Assembly (NCBI GenBank): GCA_033032865.1
Contig: JAWHQI010000201.1
Coordinates: forward strand, 2,977,501-3,041,500
Direction: 5' to 3'
Length of the DNA: 64,000 bases
Source: Dactylorhiza incarnata
Lineage: Eukaryota; Streptophyta; Magnoliopsida; Asparagales; Orchidaceae
Below the pieces are notes generated by a model. It had not been told where the DNA came from and searched no databases. It saw nothing but the letters and a program-made list of their open reading frames with translations. Shown here piece by piece: positions 11,667-23,228 of the stretch. The position numbers were made by a program, and so were the translations under genes. Numbering within the stretch: the stretch's first letter is position 1; each line of letters begins with the position of its first letter.

Positions 11667-12290
11667 CCCATGATAATTGGTTGGAAGCTATTGGAATTGT
11701 ATTTCATATACTTCATGTAGAAATTGAGTTTTACATCACTAGAGTATTTAATCTTTGTAAAATACCAAATCATAGGGCTTTGGCATGATACTTGGTGATC
11801 TGTGATTTTAGGATAATCTATACCCATGATAATTGTTTGGAAGCTATTGGAATTGTATTTCATATACTTCATGTAGAAATTTAGTTTTACATCACTCGAG
11901 TATTTAATCTTTGTAAAATATCAAATCATAGGGTTTTGGCATGATACTTGGTGATCTGTGATTGTAGGTTAATCTATACCCATGATTATTGTTTGGAAGC
12001 TATTGGAATTGTATTTCATATACTTCATGTAGAAATTGAGATTTACATCACTAGAGTATTTAATCTTTTTAAAATATCAAATCATAGGGCGTTGGCATGA
12101 TACTTGGTGATCTGTGATTTTAGGTTAATCTATACCCATGATAATTGTTTGGAAGCTATTGGAATTGTATTTCATATACTCCAGGTAGAAATTGAGGTTT
12201 ACATCACTTGAGTAATTAATCTTCTTAAAATGTCAAATCACATGGTAATGACACATCCCTTTTGGCATAGGACTCTAGGTCCCCATATTA
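11667..12290 (+). repeat. Four 156-bp tandem repeats in LTR
   Basis: Copies start at cccatgat, positions 11667, 11823, 11979 and 12135, with exact 156-bp spacing. Each contains ttggaagctattggaattg and 'catatactt/cc'. The last unit is the most diverged. Confidence 0.93.
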
Positions 12291-13564
12291 TCATCGAGTA
12301 ATTTTTGTAGAATTTTCAGAAGTGAAATTACTATTTTTCCTAATTATAGTGGCATTTTGGTAATTATACAATTATGATGATATAGTAGGCCAGATGATAT
12401 CCTAGGGCCATGAAACTCAATGAACCACCTTTATTTGGGATAATATCTTGCTGGTAATTTTCATATAACATGAGGAATCATTTTGAGGGTAGTTCATGTG
12501 TATTTTGACTTAAGTCCTTAACTATTTTGAATTAAAATAAATACCAAATTAATATGGAAAATTGTGGAAATTGGGCAATACCTTTTTAAGGTCATTAGTA
12601 GCCTAGGATAATTATACCAGACCCTGGAGATGAGTTTTTAGAGGGATTCCCTTATGGGGTTGAGGGATAGTCCAATTTGGTGGACTGCGTTTAATAAAAA
12701 CAGAATTTGGTGGACTGCGTTTAGTAAAACCAGAATTTGGAGTTTTGACAATTTAGATCCCTAAGTAGTGGGTAGGAGTTATACCCAATCATTAAATGAG
12801 ATATAGCCCACCATGATTCAAGGAGGGTCAATTCTAGGATTAGTTGTGAGGTTGTGCTGGGGTCATTGTAGAAGGAAAGGAGGTACGTCCAACCCAATTG
12901 GGTGGGACGGGAGATTAGCTAAATCACTTTATGATATGGAATGATTAAGGGTGAACCAAGTGTTATCCACCAACTAAAATAATTATCTTGAAGAGGATTG
13001 TGGGGTTGAGCCCATTGATCTGTAGTACCGTTAGGGGCCCCTTACGGAGTACACCGCGGGAAGTCCAAGATTCACTCTAAATATAACACGAACTAAATTG
13101 TAGGCAAGAGTAGCCTAAGTGGATATGCAGACTGGTATGGATCTCCTCAGTGAAGGAGGTGGGTTGGATCAGCTGGTGTGTTAGTCCCTGAGCTGGAAGC
13201 TCGGGTGGACAGGTTAACACCTATTACTTATTCAATTAGTGGCGAGTATTCGGTACTAGGCTAGTCGTGTCACCGACGGTAGTACGTTGACTCAGGTGAG
13301 GGTGAGGTTTAGAGGGCCGGTAAGTTTGAGTACCGCGGTCTGGAGGACAATCCCTAATAACCCACCCCGACCTTAAAGTCTGGTGGATTCCAGCAAGAGT
13401 ACGCAGGAGCTCCGCTGTTGTGTTATTAGCGTTGAGGCGTACATGAGGTCTAGGCTTGGTAGTGACCATACCCGCCTAGGATGTGGAGTGCTCGATCCAC
13501 TGCCACCGTGAGCCACGACGGTCGGTACCCGAAAGGTTGGCTTCCTTTCAAACAAATTGGGAAC

Positions 13565-13570
13565 TATAAA
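13565..13570 (+). promoter_or_regulatory. TATA-like box, long gypsy LTR
   Basis: TATAAA in 'gaactataaaggtctgtgcg', conserved at 22263-22268. The related solo LTR has ACTAAAG here (near 57352), so it has lost or never had the TA. The twin hairpin starts 96 bp downstream, which would place it in the RNA leader if this box is used. Confidence 0.4.
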
Positions 13571-13665
13571 GGTCTGTGCGCATAGAGTCGTGTGGGTGAG
13601 TCACATTGCATAAATTCATTAAAAAATCATAACCATAGCATAACATAACATACACATAGCATACC

Positions 13666-13756
13666 CCCATCATATAAATTAGTATGGGCTCTTTTATATG
13701 ATGGGTTTCCTGGACATCTTAACTTATATGTCGTATGGGCGTTCATATAAGTTAAG
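13666..13756 (+). other. Twin hairpin with GTATGGGC loops
   Basis: Hairpin 1: 13666-13678 pairs perfectly with 13693-13705 (13 bp), loop ttagtatgggctct. Hairpin 2: 13718-13730 pairs perfectly with 13744-13756 (13 bp), loop tcgtatgggcgtt. Both loops contain GTATGGGC. The structure is identical in the 3' LTR and is kept with changed stems in the solo LTR at 57149-57245. Confidence 0.85.
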
Positions 13757-14003
13757 GTACGAATCTGTGATGGTAGTTTAGATTTACTTACTGCACTAAT
13801 TTTCTTTCCATTTACTGCTTACTTCATTGCTCTACATTACTGCCTTATACCTGCACTCTACTGCTAGCTAGATTTTACTGCTTTACTTATACCTGCTAGA
13901 GTAATGCCCTGCCACCACCTTCTTGTTTACCCCTTGTTTGACCTCCGCTTCTTCCTCCAGCTCGGTGCCTAGGAGTCGTGGGGGGAGGCGAGGACAAAAT
14001 GGC

Positions 14004-14035
14004 TTAGTCTTTATGACTAACGGTCGGTGTGACCG
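14004..14035 (+). other. Two short hairpins downstream of the twin hairpin
   Basis: TTAGTC-tttat-GACTAA (14004-14020) is followed at once by CGGTC-ggtgt-GACCG (14021-14035). The solo LTR keeps both in shorter form on its sense strand (TTAGTC-tttt-GACTAA and GGTC-ggtg-GACC, plus coordinates 56873-56901). Confidence 0.6.
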
Positions 14036-14522
14036 CAGGAGTCCGAGGAGATGGAATTGTTCCGCGCGCAGCAGGACGAGATGGCAGGACCTGAGCAGCA
14101 GATGCAACGCACTACCACGACGCCACAGGTTGATGATTAGATAGCTAGTCTTCCGCACTTTGAGAGTTTTGATGTAGTCTTCCGCATGTTGTAGTGAGAG
14201 AGAGATAGTACATTATTTTGGTTATGTATCGGGCATAAGCCCCTTTTTGCTTGTACTTCTCTTTTGGACTGCTGTTTTCATTATATATATATATAATGCT
14301 GTGACACTGTGGACATGCTTTTTCTTCTGTTCTTACTTCTTTGGCATATTTTACTTATGATCGTATAGCCGGCAGGGTTGGTGCTAAGCGGTGTTGGTCA
14401 ACACGAGTGTTGGCGACACCGCGAGGCAGCGATTCTGGGAGAAGATCCACCTCAACCGTGCGATGCGGGAGTTGTTCGAGTTTTCAAGTACCCGATCGGG
14501 TTTTGGAAAAAGAGATCTTACA

Positions 14523-17500
14523 AATGGTATCACTGAACGAACGATCATAAGAGAACATTCCACAACATACTGGGTCACCCCGCTCGAGTGTAGTTTGCGG
14601 ACAAACTATGCAGCGGAAGCTGTGGTGTGCCCATGTATGAAATCACATAAAACAGTCCATTAAGCAGCAAGTTAGGTCAAATTTTGACTTACTTAGACAA
14701 TTTAGTGACGCACCCTAGTCTAAAGAGCGACCTCGGGTCTAGATTTTGTTGAAGGTTAAGGATACCCAACGTAGCTAAGGGAAGAAGTTAGTATAAGTCT
14801 TGACGTGGAGAATTTCACGCTGAGGGTTACGCTTTACTATCAAGTGGTAGGACCATCTCGAGGAGATCGGGTGTCTATAGTCTTCTTTAGAGTAATAGAA
14901 GATCCATAAGCTTAACCTCATTACCATAACTTGATACTTCTCATTTTAGTACGTTGAGACAACCACCATAAATCCCTAGAGGTCGAATTGGATTTTGAAT
15001 ATTTTGTTTTGAGAAGGCCCCTTTCCTAGTTAGTCACATAGGGAACTCGGAAAAGTTAGCATAATTTATAACATTGGGAGCCTAGATTTTATCATAACTT
15101 TATGTCTCAGGGTGGAACACCAAGTCAGAGATTATATGCCCTAAAGTTTTTGCTCGTATGTAAGATGAATATACCGTATAAGTATTGAAGAGACTTAGCC
15201 CAAATCGGTAGGGGCTTATCCTTTTGTTTATTGGGCCAATAAAATACCGACTTGGATTACCCCCTAGACTTTGTTTAGAAAAGGTTATGACATTTTCGTA
15301 GTAATCTTGAGTTTTGGAGTATTCAATGATACTCAGGTGATGACGAGATCTTATTCATACACTTTTGAGTCACGGACCAACCCTCCTTAGAGGTTTGAGA
15401 CCCTTGGAGAATTGCTTCACCTTAAATAGCAGGGAGTGTTTATACCAAGTTGTTATCGCTTTACTTATGCGAGCAAGTTAAGTGAATGGTACACTTCAAG
15501 AGTGAGCGTGCACTCATCTTATTGCTCAAAGGATGATTCTAAGGCGACAAAAGTAATCAACTCGTTAATCATTTGATTATACGTAAAGGGTTGTCCAGTG
15601 TATGGGCATAAGACTCTCGGAATCAAGAAAGTCAGGTTAAGAATTTAGGGAATTTCACTAACTTCCTGACCCAAGCAATGCGGTCTTGTCTTTTATAAGA
15701 ACATTTGGTCATCAAGCTCTTACCAATCACAAGGGAAGAACATCATAAACGGCAAATTTAGTGCATGACCAAGTAAAATATAGAGTGGATAGAAGTAAGA
15801 CGGGGCTCTAAATCCACATGACCATAAGAAATAATGAGTTTATCGTAACAAACTTGCAAGTGTATTATTTTAGATACACCTTCTTAACCTCGAGACATCG
15901 ATTTGTAGAGTTATCCAAACAATTAATAATCATTGGCGTCCGAACAAATGTCTCGTTTTAGTCAAGTATTGAAAACAATAAAGAATGCCAAGTTTAGTAG
16001 CTTGGGATAAAAGTGCCACATCATGGAATTTTGAAATTTGGAGTCAAGTCTTCGCAAGTAAGGATTACAACTAGAGTTTCTTGCACTCCAGGGCTTTCAA
16101 GGGTAATTTTTCGGATAGTATTTTTAATTAAAATTCAAGCCCTCTTCTTGGTGAAAATTTAGTTAAGATCATTTTACTCTTAGAGTTGGTTTTTGCACCA
16201 CCAGAGAGCTTGGGTAGGTGACTCTTTGGATCTTGTAATACGATGGTTTAATCTATTTAGGGCTAAGATGGAGAATCTTACTGTGTTCGGATCTTGGGAA
16301 AAATGACAACGACCGTCATGTGCTGAAATATTGAGGGATGGGTAGTTAAAACGATTGATTAGTGGCCGTTGCTATCAACTCCCGCTTAAGACTGTTAACT
16401 TTACTTGATGATACGTAGCGACGTAATTTTTGGATGACATAACTATGAGAATGGTCATTACGATGAAACCTTTAATTCACAATTTATAGCTTAAGTGAGA
16501 GGAGACCTCCTGTCTTTGAATTTTTAACCCACTCTTTAGTGGAAATCTAAGGTGAAATTTGATGAATGATACATTGAAGATATATAATCTACAAGAATCC
16601 TCCAATCTTAAGAACCAGAGCTTGCAATTTCTCCAAGAATTATAATCCCAGTTAGGGAGATTCAAGAATAAGGGAGACATGTGTGTTTTCCAGATATAGT
16701 CGATGAAACTTCTCGTGGAGTAATGGGTTTTTATGAGACACCCTTCATGTTGAAATCAAATTGTGCCAAAACATGTCATGATAAAAAGGGTTTTACCCTC
16801 GTGAGTTACGAAACAAAGGGTTATAGAAAGTAGTTGGGAGTCATTTCGGGAACATCTTTTTAAACTACAGACGTATGTTCCTCAAGAAAAGCTTGGAAGA
16901 TATCTACATTTATTTAACGTGTAGAAGCGTTAACCTCGTGTAACGTTCGTAGGACATAAGAGACTCTGGTCCAAGTGTAATCAGGGTTTTTGTTATTGCT
17001 TTGTAACTGATAAACCTGACCTTGTTTCCGCGGAATCGGAAATGGTTTATCAGCCGAGACCTCATATGTTAAGGGATAAGGTCTCTTGGTGTAGGTGGTG
17101 TTGAACTCCTACGTGTAAGAGAGTCGTATAGTGAAGAATCAGATTAGGCAATGACGGTTGGCTAAATGATCACGTCCTGGCTAATCGATTTATGAGCAGC
17201 GTGTTAAGTAAGCATGGTTCGTGAATATAACCTTTTGAAGTTAAGTTGAACTCGAAGGTTTTGTTGCCATCTAGCGCGGCATGATATTATGAATTAACTC
17301 GGTAAGTTCTTATGTATTTCAGGAAGATCCTCCTTCGGGAGTGTAATGATTTGGTAACTCCCGCGCCTGGTTAGCTTGTGTTGATTTCTCTGAAGTGTCT
17401 ATTTTCTTTTCATTACCGGAATGGAGCAGGTAGAACCCGCGTTGTGAGTAATGGCACGATGGTCTGAGCGGCGGGTTAAACCTTCAATTAACCCCTAGTG

Positions 17501-17828
17501 GGAATATTGCCAACATTCTTAGCGAGTAATAGTAGAAGTGCAATGAGAAATTTTGGTAAACAATATTGCTCCGGTTTGAGTTCTCATTTAGAAGAGGTCC
17601 GAGTTCTTCCGTGGAAGGGGATTCTGATGCCCGATTATTATAGTTCAATCATGGGCAAGAGGAGCACAGTTGGGTGCCCTTAGACTTCATGCAACAATGT
17701 TTCCCGGAACTCCTCACCTCAGGTGCAAAGTAATCGTCTTTGAAATCCTTTACTCTTATAAGTTCTTGCAACCCGTAGACCCAAACCTAAATTTCGAGGA
17801 CGAAATATTTCTTTTGTTTATTGGGATT
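14523..17828 (+). other. Interior of LARD-like element, non-coding
   Basis: It starts AATGGTATCA. The first eight bases of a Met-type primer site (TGGTATCA) are seen, then the match is lost. No zinc knuckle, DTG/DSG, integrase or reverse-transcriptase motif is visible in any frame, and all frames are closed by frequent stops. Near 17780-17812 the plus strand reads NLNFEDEIF, the likely remnant of a gypsy polyprotein C-terminus. The usual purine tract before the 3' LTR is replaced by a T-rich stretch. Confidence 0.6.
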
Positions 17829-17981
17829 TGTAACATCCCCAATCCTTCTAGACCCCTAAATGTTATTAGGGCATGGGTGGTGTGCAGAGTGGCCACTAGA
17901 GCCCTTGGGCCAAGTGGAGTGTGCTAAATGCACACCAAGGACACAAAATCAACATAGCCCAACACTACTCCCTTAGACCAA

Positions 17982-18415
17982 TTGACTCTCAATTCACCAA
18001 ATTGACCTCCCCCATACCACCCTAACCACTAAGGAAGACCATTGCCTTGAGAATTGCACTTAGGTGGGACCCAATTGCATGAAATTGACCAAAGTCAACA
18101 TTAGGTCAACATTAACCAAACCAAGTCAATTAGGGTTCAATTGACCCTCAAATGTTCAAATTGACCTTACCACCACACTCTAAACACTTTAAGGAACCCA
18201 TTGGACCAAAAGGCCCCATCATGGTGGGACCAATTGACCCCAATTGACCAAAGTCAACTTTAGCTCAATTTAGGTCAAAATCACACCTTAAGGCAAAATT
18301 AGCCCAATTGGAGCCCCACCATGGACCAACCTATGTTGGGTGAGGTTAAGGGGCCCATGACCCCCAAGTAGGGTCAACCCACTCACCATGGTTGACCAAA
18401 GTCAACCATGGTCAA
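17982..18415. promoter_or_regulatory. W-box cluster, 3' LTR copy
   Basis: This is equivalent to 9296-9709, with one extra TTGACC made by a short local duplication near 18145. Confidence 0.6.
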
Positions 18416-20364
18416 CATAGCCCATTAAAGGTGAATTTCAAGCCTAAATTGAAATGAACCCCAACACCAACCAATTAACCAATCATTCATGGACTTAGGA
18501 CATGCCCATGGTCAGCCTTGGACTGAACCCAAACCATGGTTTGATTAATCAAATGAGAGGGGGGAACCAAAAGTTGATTAAAAAGGCAAAAGCAAAAGCA
18601 AAAGCTAAACCCCCCTCCTCTACACTCCACCTCAATCAGCCTAGGGCCTTGGGTGATTGCTGGGCACCTGGGAATAGGGCAGAAGGGCAGATGTACAGCT
18701 GATTGTTTGGCCAAAATGCCAAAAACGTGGGCCTCCTAGTTCAAACTCCCTTATACTCTCCTCCCCACTCCCATTTGACCATCTCATTAGCTTCAGAAGA
18801 TGGCAAGCAGTCGAAATCGACCCTTGGATCAAAGCTTTTGGTGGAGAATGGAGGAAATGGTCAAGGTCGCCGGAGAGGAGCATTTCCATGGCCAACCGCC
18901 GCCGCCGCCGCCGCCGCCAAGCCCCCTTTAGTGTTCGTTTCTCCTCCTCTCCCTCTATGCTAGCTTCCCCCCTATTTTATTTGAAGGTTCGGGCTCAATT
19001 GGGCCGGGATCGAAACCTCAAATCCATGGAAAATGGAGATTTTTGGCCATGCTAGGATCGCCGGAAAACACCACCTCCGGCCGCATGTCGCCGGGAATCC
19101 ATAGCCCCGACTACCACGAAGGTGTTGGTGGTGGTGGTTGGCCAGGGAGGAGCTGGGATGGACGGGAAATAGGAGAGCAAGTTTGCCCAGCTCTGGATGA
19201 TCTCAGCCGTTGGCTGGAGGAAGAAGATGAAGGGGGATTCTCGGATTTGCTTTAAGATTCGTGCAGGTTCATTATTCCATGCATTTATTTAATTCATTAT
19301 ACTTGTTATTCTGCCTCAAAAACTCAGTGCACTTCAAATAAAAATTAAGGCCTCTTAGAGGCCGATCTAGAAAACGTGACCAACATAAAAGTTGTAGGCC
19401 TTGGTCTTAAATTTCATTTGGCCTTGAGTTTAGGTCATTTGGTGACCTACAGCTCCCTAGGGAGCTGTTTTACTAGGACTGGTCCTACACTAGGTCAGTC
19501 CATTAGAAAAATTGCCTAGGTCAAACCCCTCCATCTTTGGAGCTGTGCTTTTAACCATGGGTTGGTATACCCTAGGGGCACACCCTGCCAAAGGGGCAGC
19601 CCTTGGTGGACAATTCGACATAGGGTTTTTGTGGTAATTAGATTATTTAAATTATGTTGATTTTTGGAGCATATGATGTCCAAATGATACCAAACTTTGG
19701 TGGCATACTCTTTTATACATGAGTAGTGGCTATCTATAATATTACTCGATTTGGAGTTGATTTGATATGGAAAATTGGAAACACTAATGAGGGCCTTTAA
19801 GGGTCAAATTAGGCTTAGGTCATTTTGAGGAGTTGAGTGTGTTAGCCTCCTCCTATCATGTTGGATATGTGGGTATGTATATATAAATGCTAGTTTCACA
19901 CCCTAAGGGTCCATTTGGAGCCATTAGGGTGGTGTGACCTAAAACCCTAAGGGTGAATCCTTAAGGGTGCCAAGTGAGATTTGTGAATGACATAGGGCCA
20001 AATGTTCTAGCCTTGGCTCTGAACTTTGAGGATATGTTTTTAAAGGCATAAAATGTCTTAGGAAATTTAAATGGGAATTTTAGAGGCATTTAAGTATTTT
20101 CTACCTAATAAATGAAATAGCCACCCCTTTCCTTAATAAATTGAAATGCATGGTCATAGGACCTTGAATGGTGTTGAAACTCCATCAGTGGCTGATTAGG
20201 GATGCAATTGTGCTATAGTAATTTTGTTATAATTTATTGAGGTGTTATTCCTTGTGTAGGAAATTTTAAGTACTTGCTAGCTTAAGGAAAATTAATTTTG
20301 AAAAATATCAAATCATGGGGAAAAATGTGATTTTTGGTTATCTGTCATTCAATGCTATTACATA

Positions 20365-20988
20365 CCCATGATAATTGTTTGGAAGCTATTGGAATTGTAT
20401 TTCATATACTTCATGTAGAAATTGAGTTTTACATCACTAGAGTATTTAATCTTTGTAAAATATCAAATCATAGGGCTTTGACATGATACTTGGTGATCGG
20501 TGGTTTTAGGTTAATCTATACCCATGATAATTGTTTGGAAGCTATTGGAATTGTATTTCATATACTTCATGTAGAAATTGAGTTTTACATCACTAGAGTA
20601 TTTAATCTTTGTAAAATATCAAATCATAGGGCTTTGGCATGATACTTTGTGATCTGTGATTTTAGGTTAATCTATACCCATGATAATTGTTTGGAAGCTA
20701 TGGGAATTGTATTTCATATACTTCATGTAGAAATTGAGATTTACATCACTAGAGTATTTAATCTTTTTAAAATATCAAATCATATGGCTTTGGCATGATA
20801 CTTGGTGATCCGTTATTTTAGGTTAATCTATACCCATGATAATTGTTTGGAAGCTATTGGAATTGTATTTCATATACTCCAGGTAGAAATTGAGGTTTAC
20901 ATCACTTGAGTAATTAATCTTCTTAAAATGTCAAATCACATGGTAATGACACATCCCTTTTGGCATAGGACTCTAGGTCCCCATATTA
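20365..20988 (+). repeat. Four 156-bp tandem repeats, 3' LTR copy
   Basis: Copies start at 20365, 20521, 20677 and 20833, again at exact 156-bp spacing. Copy number is unchanged since insertion. Confidence 0.93.
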
Positions 20989-22363
20989 TCATCGAGTAAT
21001 TTTTGTAGAATTTTCAGAAGTGAAATTACTATTTTTCCTAATTATAGTGGCATTTTGGTAATTATACAATTATGATGATATAGTAGGCCAGATGATATCC
21101 TAGGGCCATGAAACTCAATGAACCACCTTTATTTGGGATAATATCTTGCTGGTAATTTTCATATAACATGAGGAATCATTTTGAGGGTAGTTCATGTGTA
21201 TTTTGACTTAAGTCCTTAACTATTTTGAATTAAAATAAATACCAAATTAATATGGAAAATTATGGAAATTGGGCAATAACTTATTAAGGTCATTAGTAGC
21301 CTAGGATAATTATATTAGACCCTGGAGATGAGGTTTTAGAGGGATTCCCTTATGGGGTTGAGGGATAGTCCAATTTGGTGGACTGCGTTTAGTAAAAACA
21401 AAATTTGGTGGACTGCGTTTTGTAAAACCAGAATTTGGAGTTTTGACAATTTAGATCCCTAAGTAGTGGGTAGGAGTTATACCCAATCAGTAAATGAGAT
21501 ATAGCCCACCATGATTCAAGGAGGGTCAATTCTAGGATTAGTTGTGAGGTTGTGCTGGGGTCATTGTAGAAGGAAAGGAGGTACGTCCAACCTAATTGGG
21601 TGGGACAGGAGATTAGCTAAATCACTTTACTATATGGAATGATTAAGGGTGAACCAAGTGTTATCCACCAACTAAAATAATTATCTTGAAGAGGATTGTG
21701 GGGTTGAGCCCATTGATCTGTAGTACCGTTAGGGGCCCCTTACGGAGTACACCGCGGGAAGTCCAAGATTCACTCTAAATATAACACGAACTAAATTGTA
21801 GGCAAGAGTAGCCTAAGTGGATATGCAGACTGGTATGGATCTCCTCAGTGAAGGAGGTGGGTTGGATCAGCTGGTGTGTTAGTCCCTGAGCTGGAAGCTC
21901 GGGTGGACAGGTTAACACCTATTACATATTCAATTAGTGGCGAGTCTTCGGTACTAGGCTAGTTGTGTCACCGACGGTAGTACGTTGACTCAGGTGAGGG
22001 TGAGGATTAGATGGCCGGTAAGTTTGAGTATCGCGGTCTGGAGGACAATCCCTAATAACCCACCCCGACCTTAAAGTCTGGTGGATTCCAGCAAGAGTAC
22101 GCAGGAGCTCCGCTGTTGTGTTATTAGCGTTGAGGCGTACATGAGGTCTAAGCTTGGTAGTGACCATACCCGCCTAGGATGTGGAGTGCCCGATCCACTA
22201 CCACCGTGAGCCACGACGGTCGGTACCCGAAAGGTTGGCTTCCTTTCAAACAAATTGGGAACTATAAAGGTCTGTGCGCATAAAGTCGTGTGGGTGAGTC
22301 ACATTGCATAAATTCATTAAAACATCATAACCATAGCATAACATAACATACACATAGCATACC

Positions 22364-22454
22364 CCCATCATATAAATTAGTATGGGCTCTTTTATATGAT
22401 GGGTTTCCTGGACATCTTAACTTATATGTCGTATGGGCGTTCATATAAGTTAAG
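22364..22454 (+). other. Twin hairpin, 3' LTR copy
   Basis: Stems are 22364-22376 with 22391-22403 and 22416-22428 with 22442-22454. The sequence is the same as in the 5' LTR. Confidence 0.85.
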
Positions 22455-23228
22455 GTACGAATCTGTGATGGTAGTTTAGATTTACTTACTGCACTGATTT
22501 TCTTTCCATTTACTGCTTACTTCATTGCTCTACATTACTGCCTTATACCTGCACTATACTGCTAGCTAGATTTTACTGCTTTACTTATACCTGCTAGAGT
22601 AATGCCATGCCACCACCTTCTTGTTTACCCCTTGTTTGACCTCCGCTTCTTCCTCCCGCTCGGTGCCTAGGAGTCGTGGGGGGAGGCGAGGACAAAATGG
22701 CTTAGTCTTTATGACTAACGGTCGGTGTGACCGCAGGAGTCCGAGGAGATGGAATTGTTCTGCGCGCAGCAGCACGAGATGGCAGGACCTGAGCAGCAGA
22801 TGCAACGCACTACCACGACGCCACAGGTTGATAATTAGATAGCTAGTCTTCCGCACTTTGAGAGTTTTGATGTAGTCTTCCGCATGTTGTAGTGAGAGAG
22901 AGATAGTACATTATTTTGGTTATGTATCGGGCATAAGCCCCTTTTTGCTTGTACTTCTCTTTTGGACTGCTGTTTTCATTATATATATATATATATATAT
23001 GATGCTGTGACACTGTGGACATGCCTTTTCTTCTGTTCTTACTTCTTTAGCATATTTTACTTATGATCGTATAGCCCGCAGGGTTGGTGCTAAGCGGTGT
23101 TGGTCAACCCGAGTGTTGGCGACACCGCGAGGCAGCGATTCTGGGCGAAGATCCACCTCAACCGTGCGATGCGGGAGAGGTTCGAGTTTTCAAGTACCCG
23201 ATCGGGTTTTGGAAAAAGAGATCTTACA

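Larger units (their letters stand above)
9143..14522 (+). repeat. 5' LTR of LARD-like element (5380 bp)
   Basis: It starts TGTAACATCTCC and ends GATCTTACA. It contains, in order, a W-box cluster (9296-9709), AAAAGC and GCC microsatellites, four 156-bp repeats (11667-12290), a TATA-like box (13565-13570), a twin hairpin (13666-13756), two smaller hairpins (14004-14035) and an AT microsatellite (about 14284). The many 60-90 aa ORFs in it show no family resemblance. Confidence 0.9.
9143..23228 (+). mobile_element. LARD-like gypsy element with 5.4-kb LTRs
   Basis: Two near-identical direct repeats (5380 and 5400 bp; TGTAACATC.. to ..GATCTTACA) flank a 3306-bp interior with no recognisable pol. 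Insertion was into the right LTR of the copia element: the left LTR shows the empty site 'cctatccttcc', and the flanks are TATCC (9138-9142) and AATCC (23229-23233), one base apart. The end of the interior encodes PNLNFEDEIF, which resembles the C-terminus of Tekay/Del-type chromovirus polyproteins. LTR and interior sizes match the described class of large retrotransposon derivatives (LARDs). The element must have depended on a related autonomous gypsy. Confidence 0.85.
17829..23228 (+). repeat. 3' LTR of LARD-like element (5400 bp)
   Basis: It is the same as 9143-14522 apart from scattered substitutions and a few slippage indels: one AAAAGC unit fewer, a longer AT run near 22981, and an extra short duplication near 18145. 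The small divergence suggests it is younger than the copia host. Confidence 0.9.

Noticed and set aside
14282..14295. AT dinucleotide runs (also 22981-23000) as regulatory elements
   Set aside because: They differ in length between the two LTRs and behave as ordinary microsatellites.
14525..14540. Full initiator-Met primer site after the LARD-like 5' LTR
   Set aside because: Only TGGTATCA matches; the next bases (CTGAACG) do not continue the tRNA complement, so it is noted only as a possible remnant.
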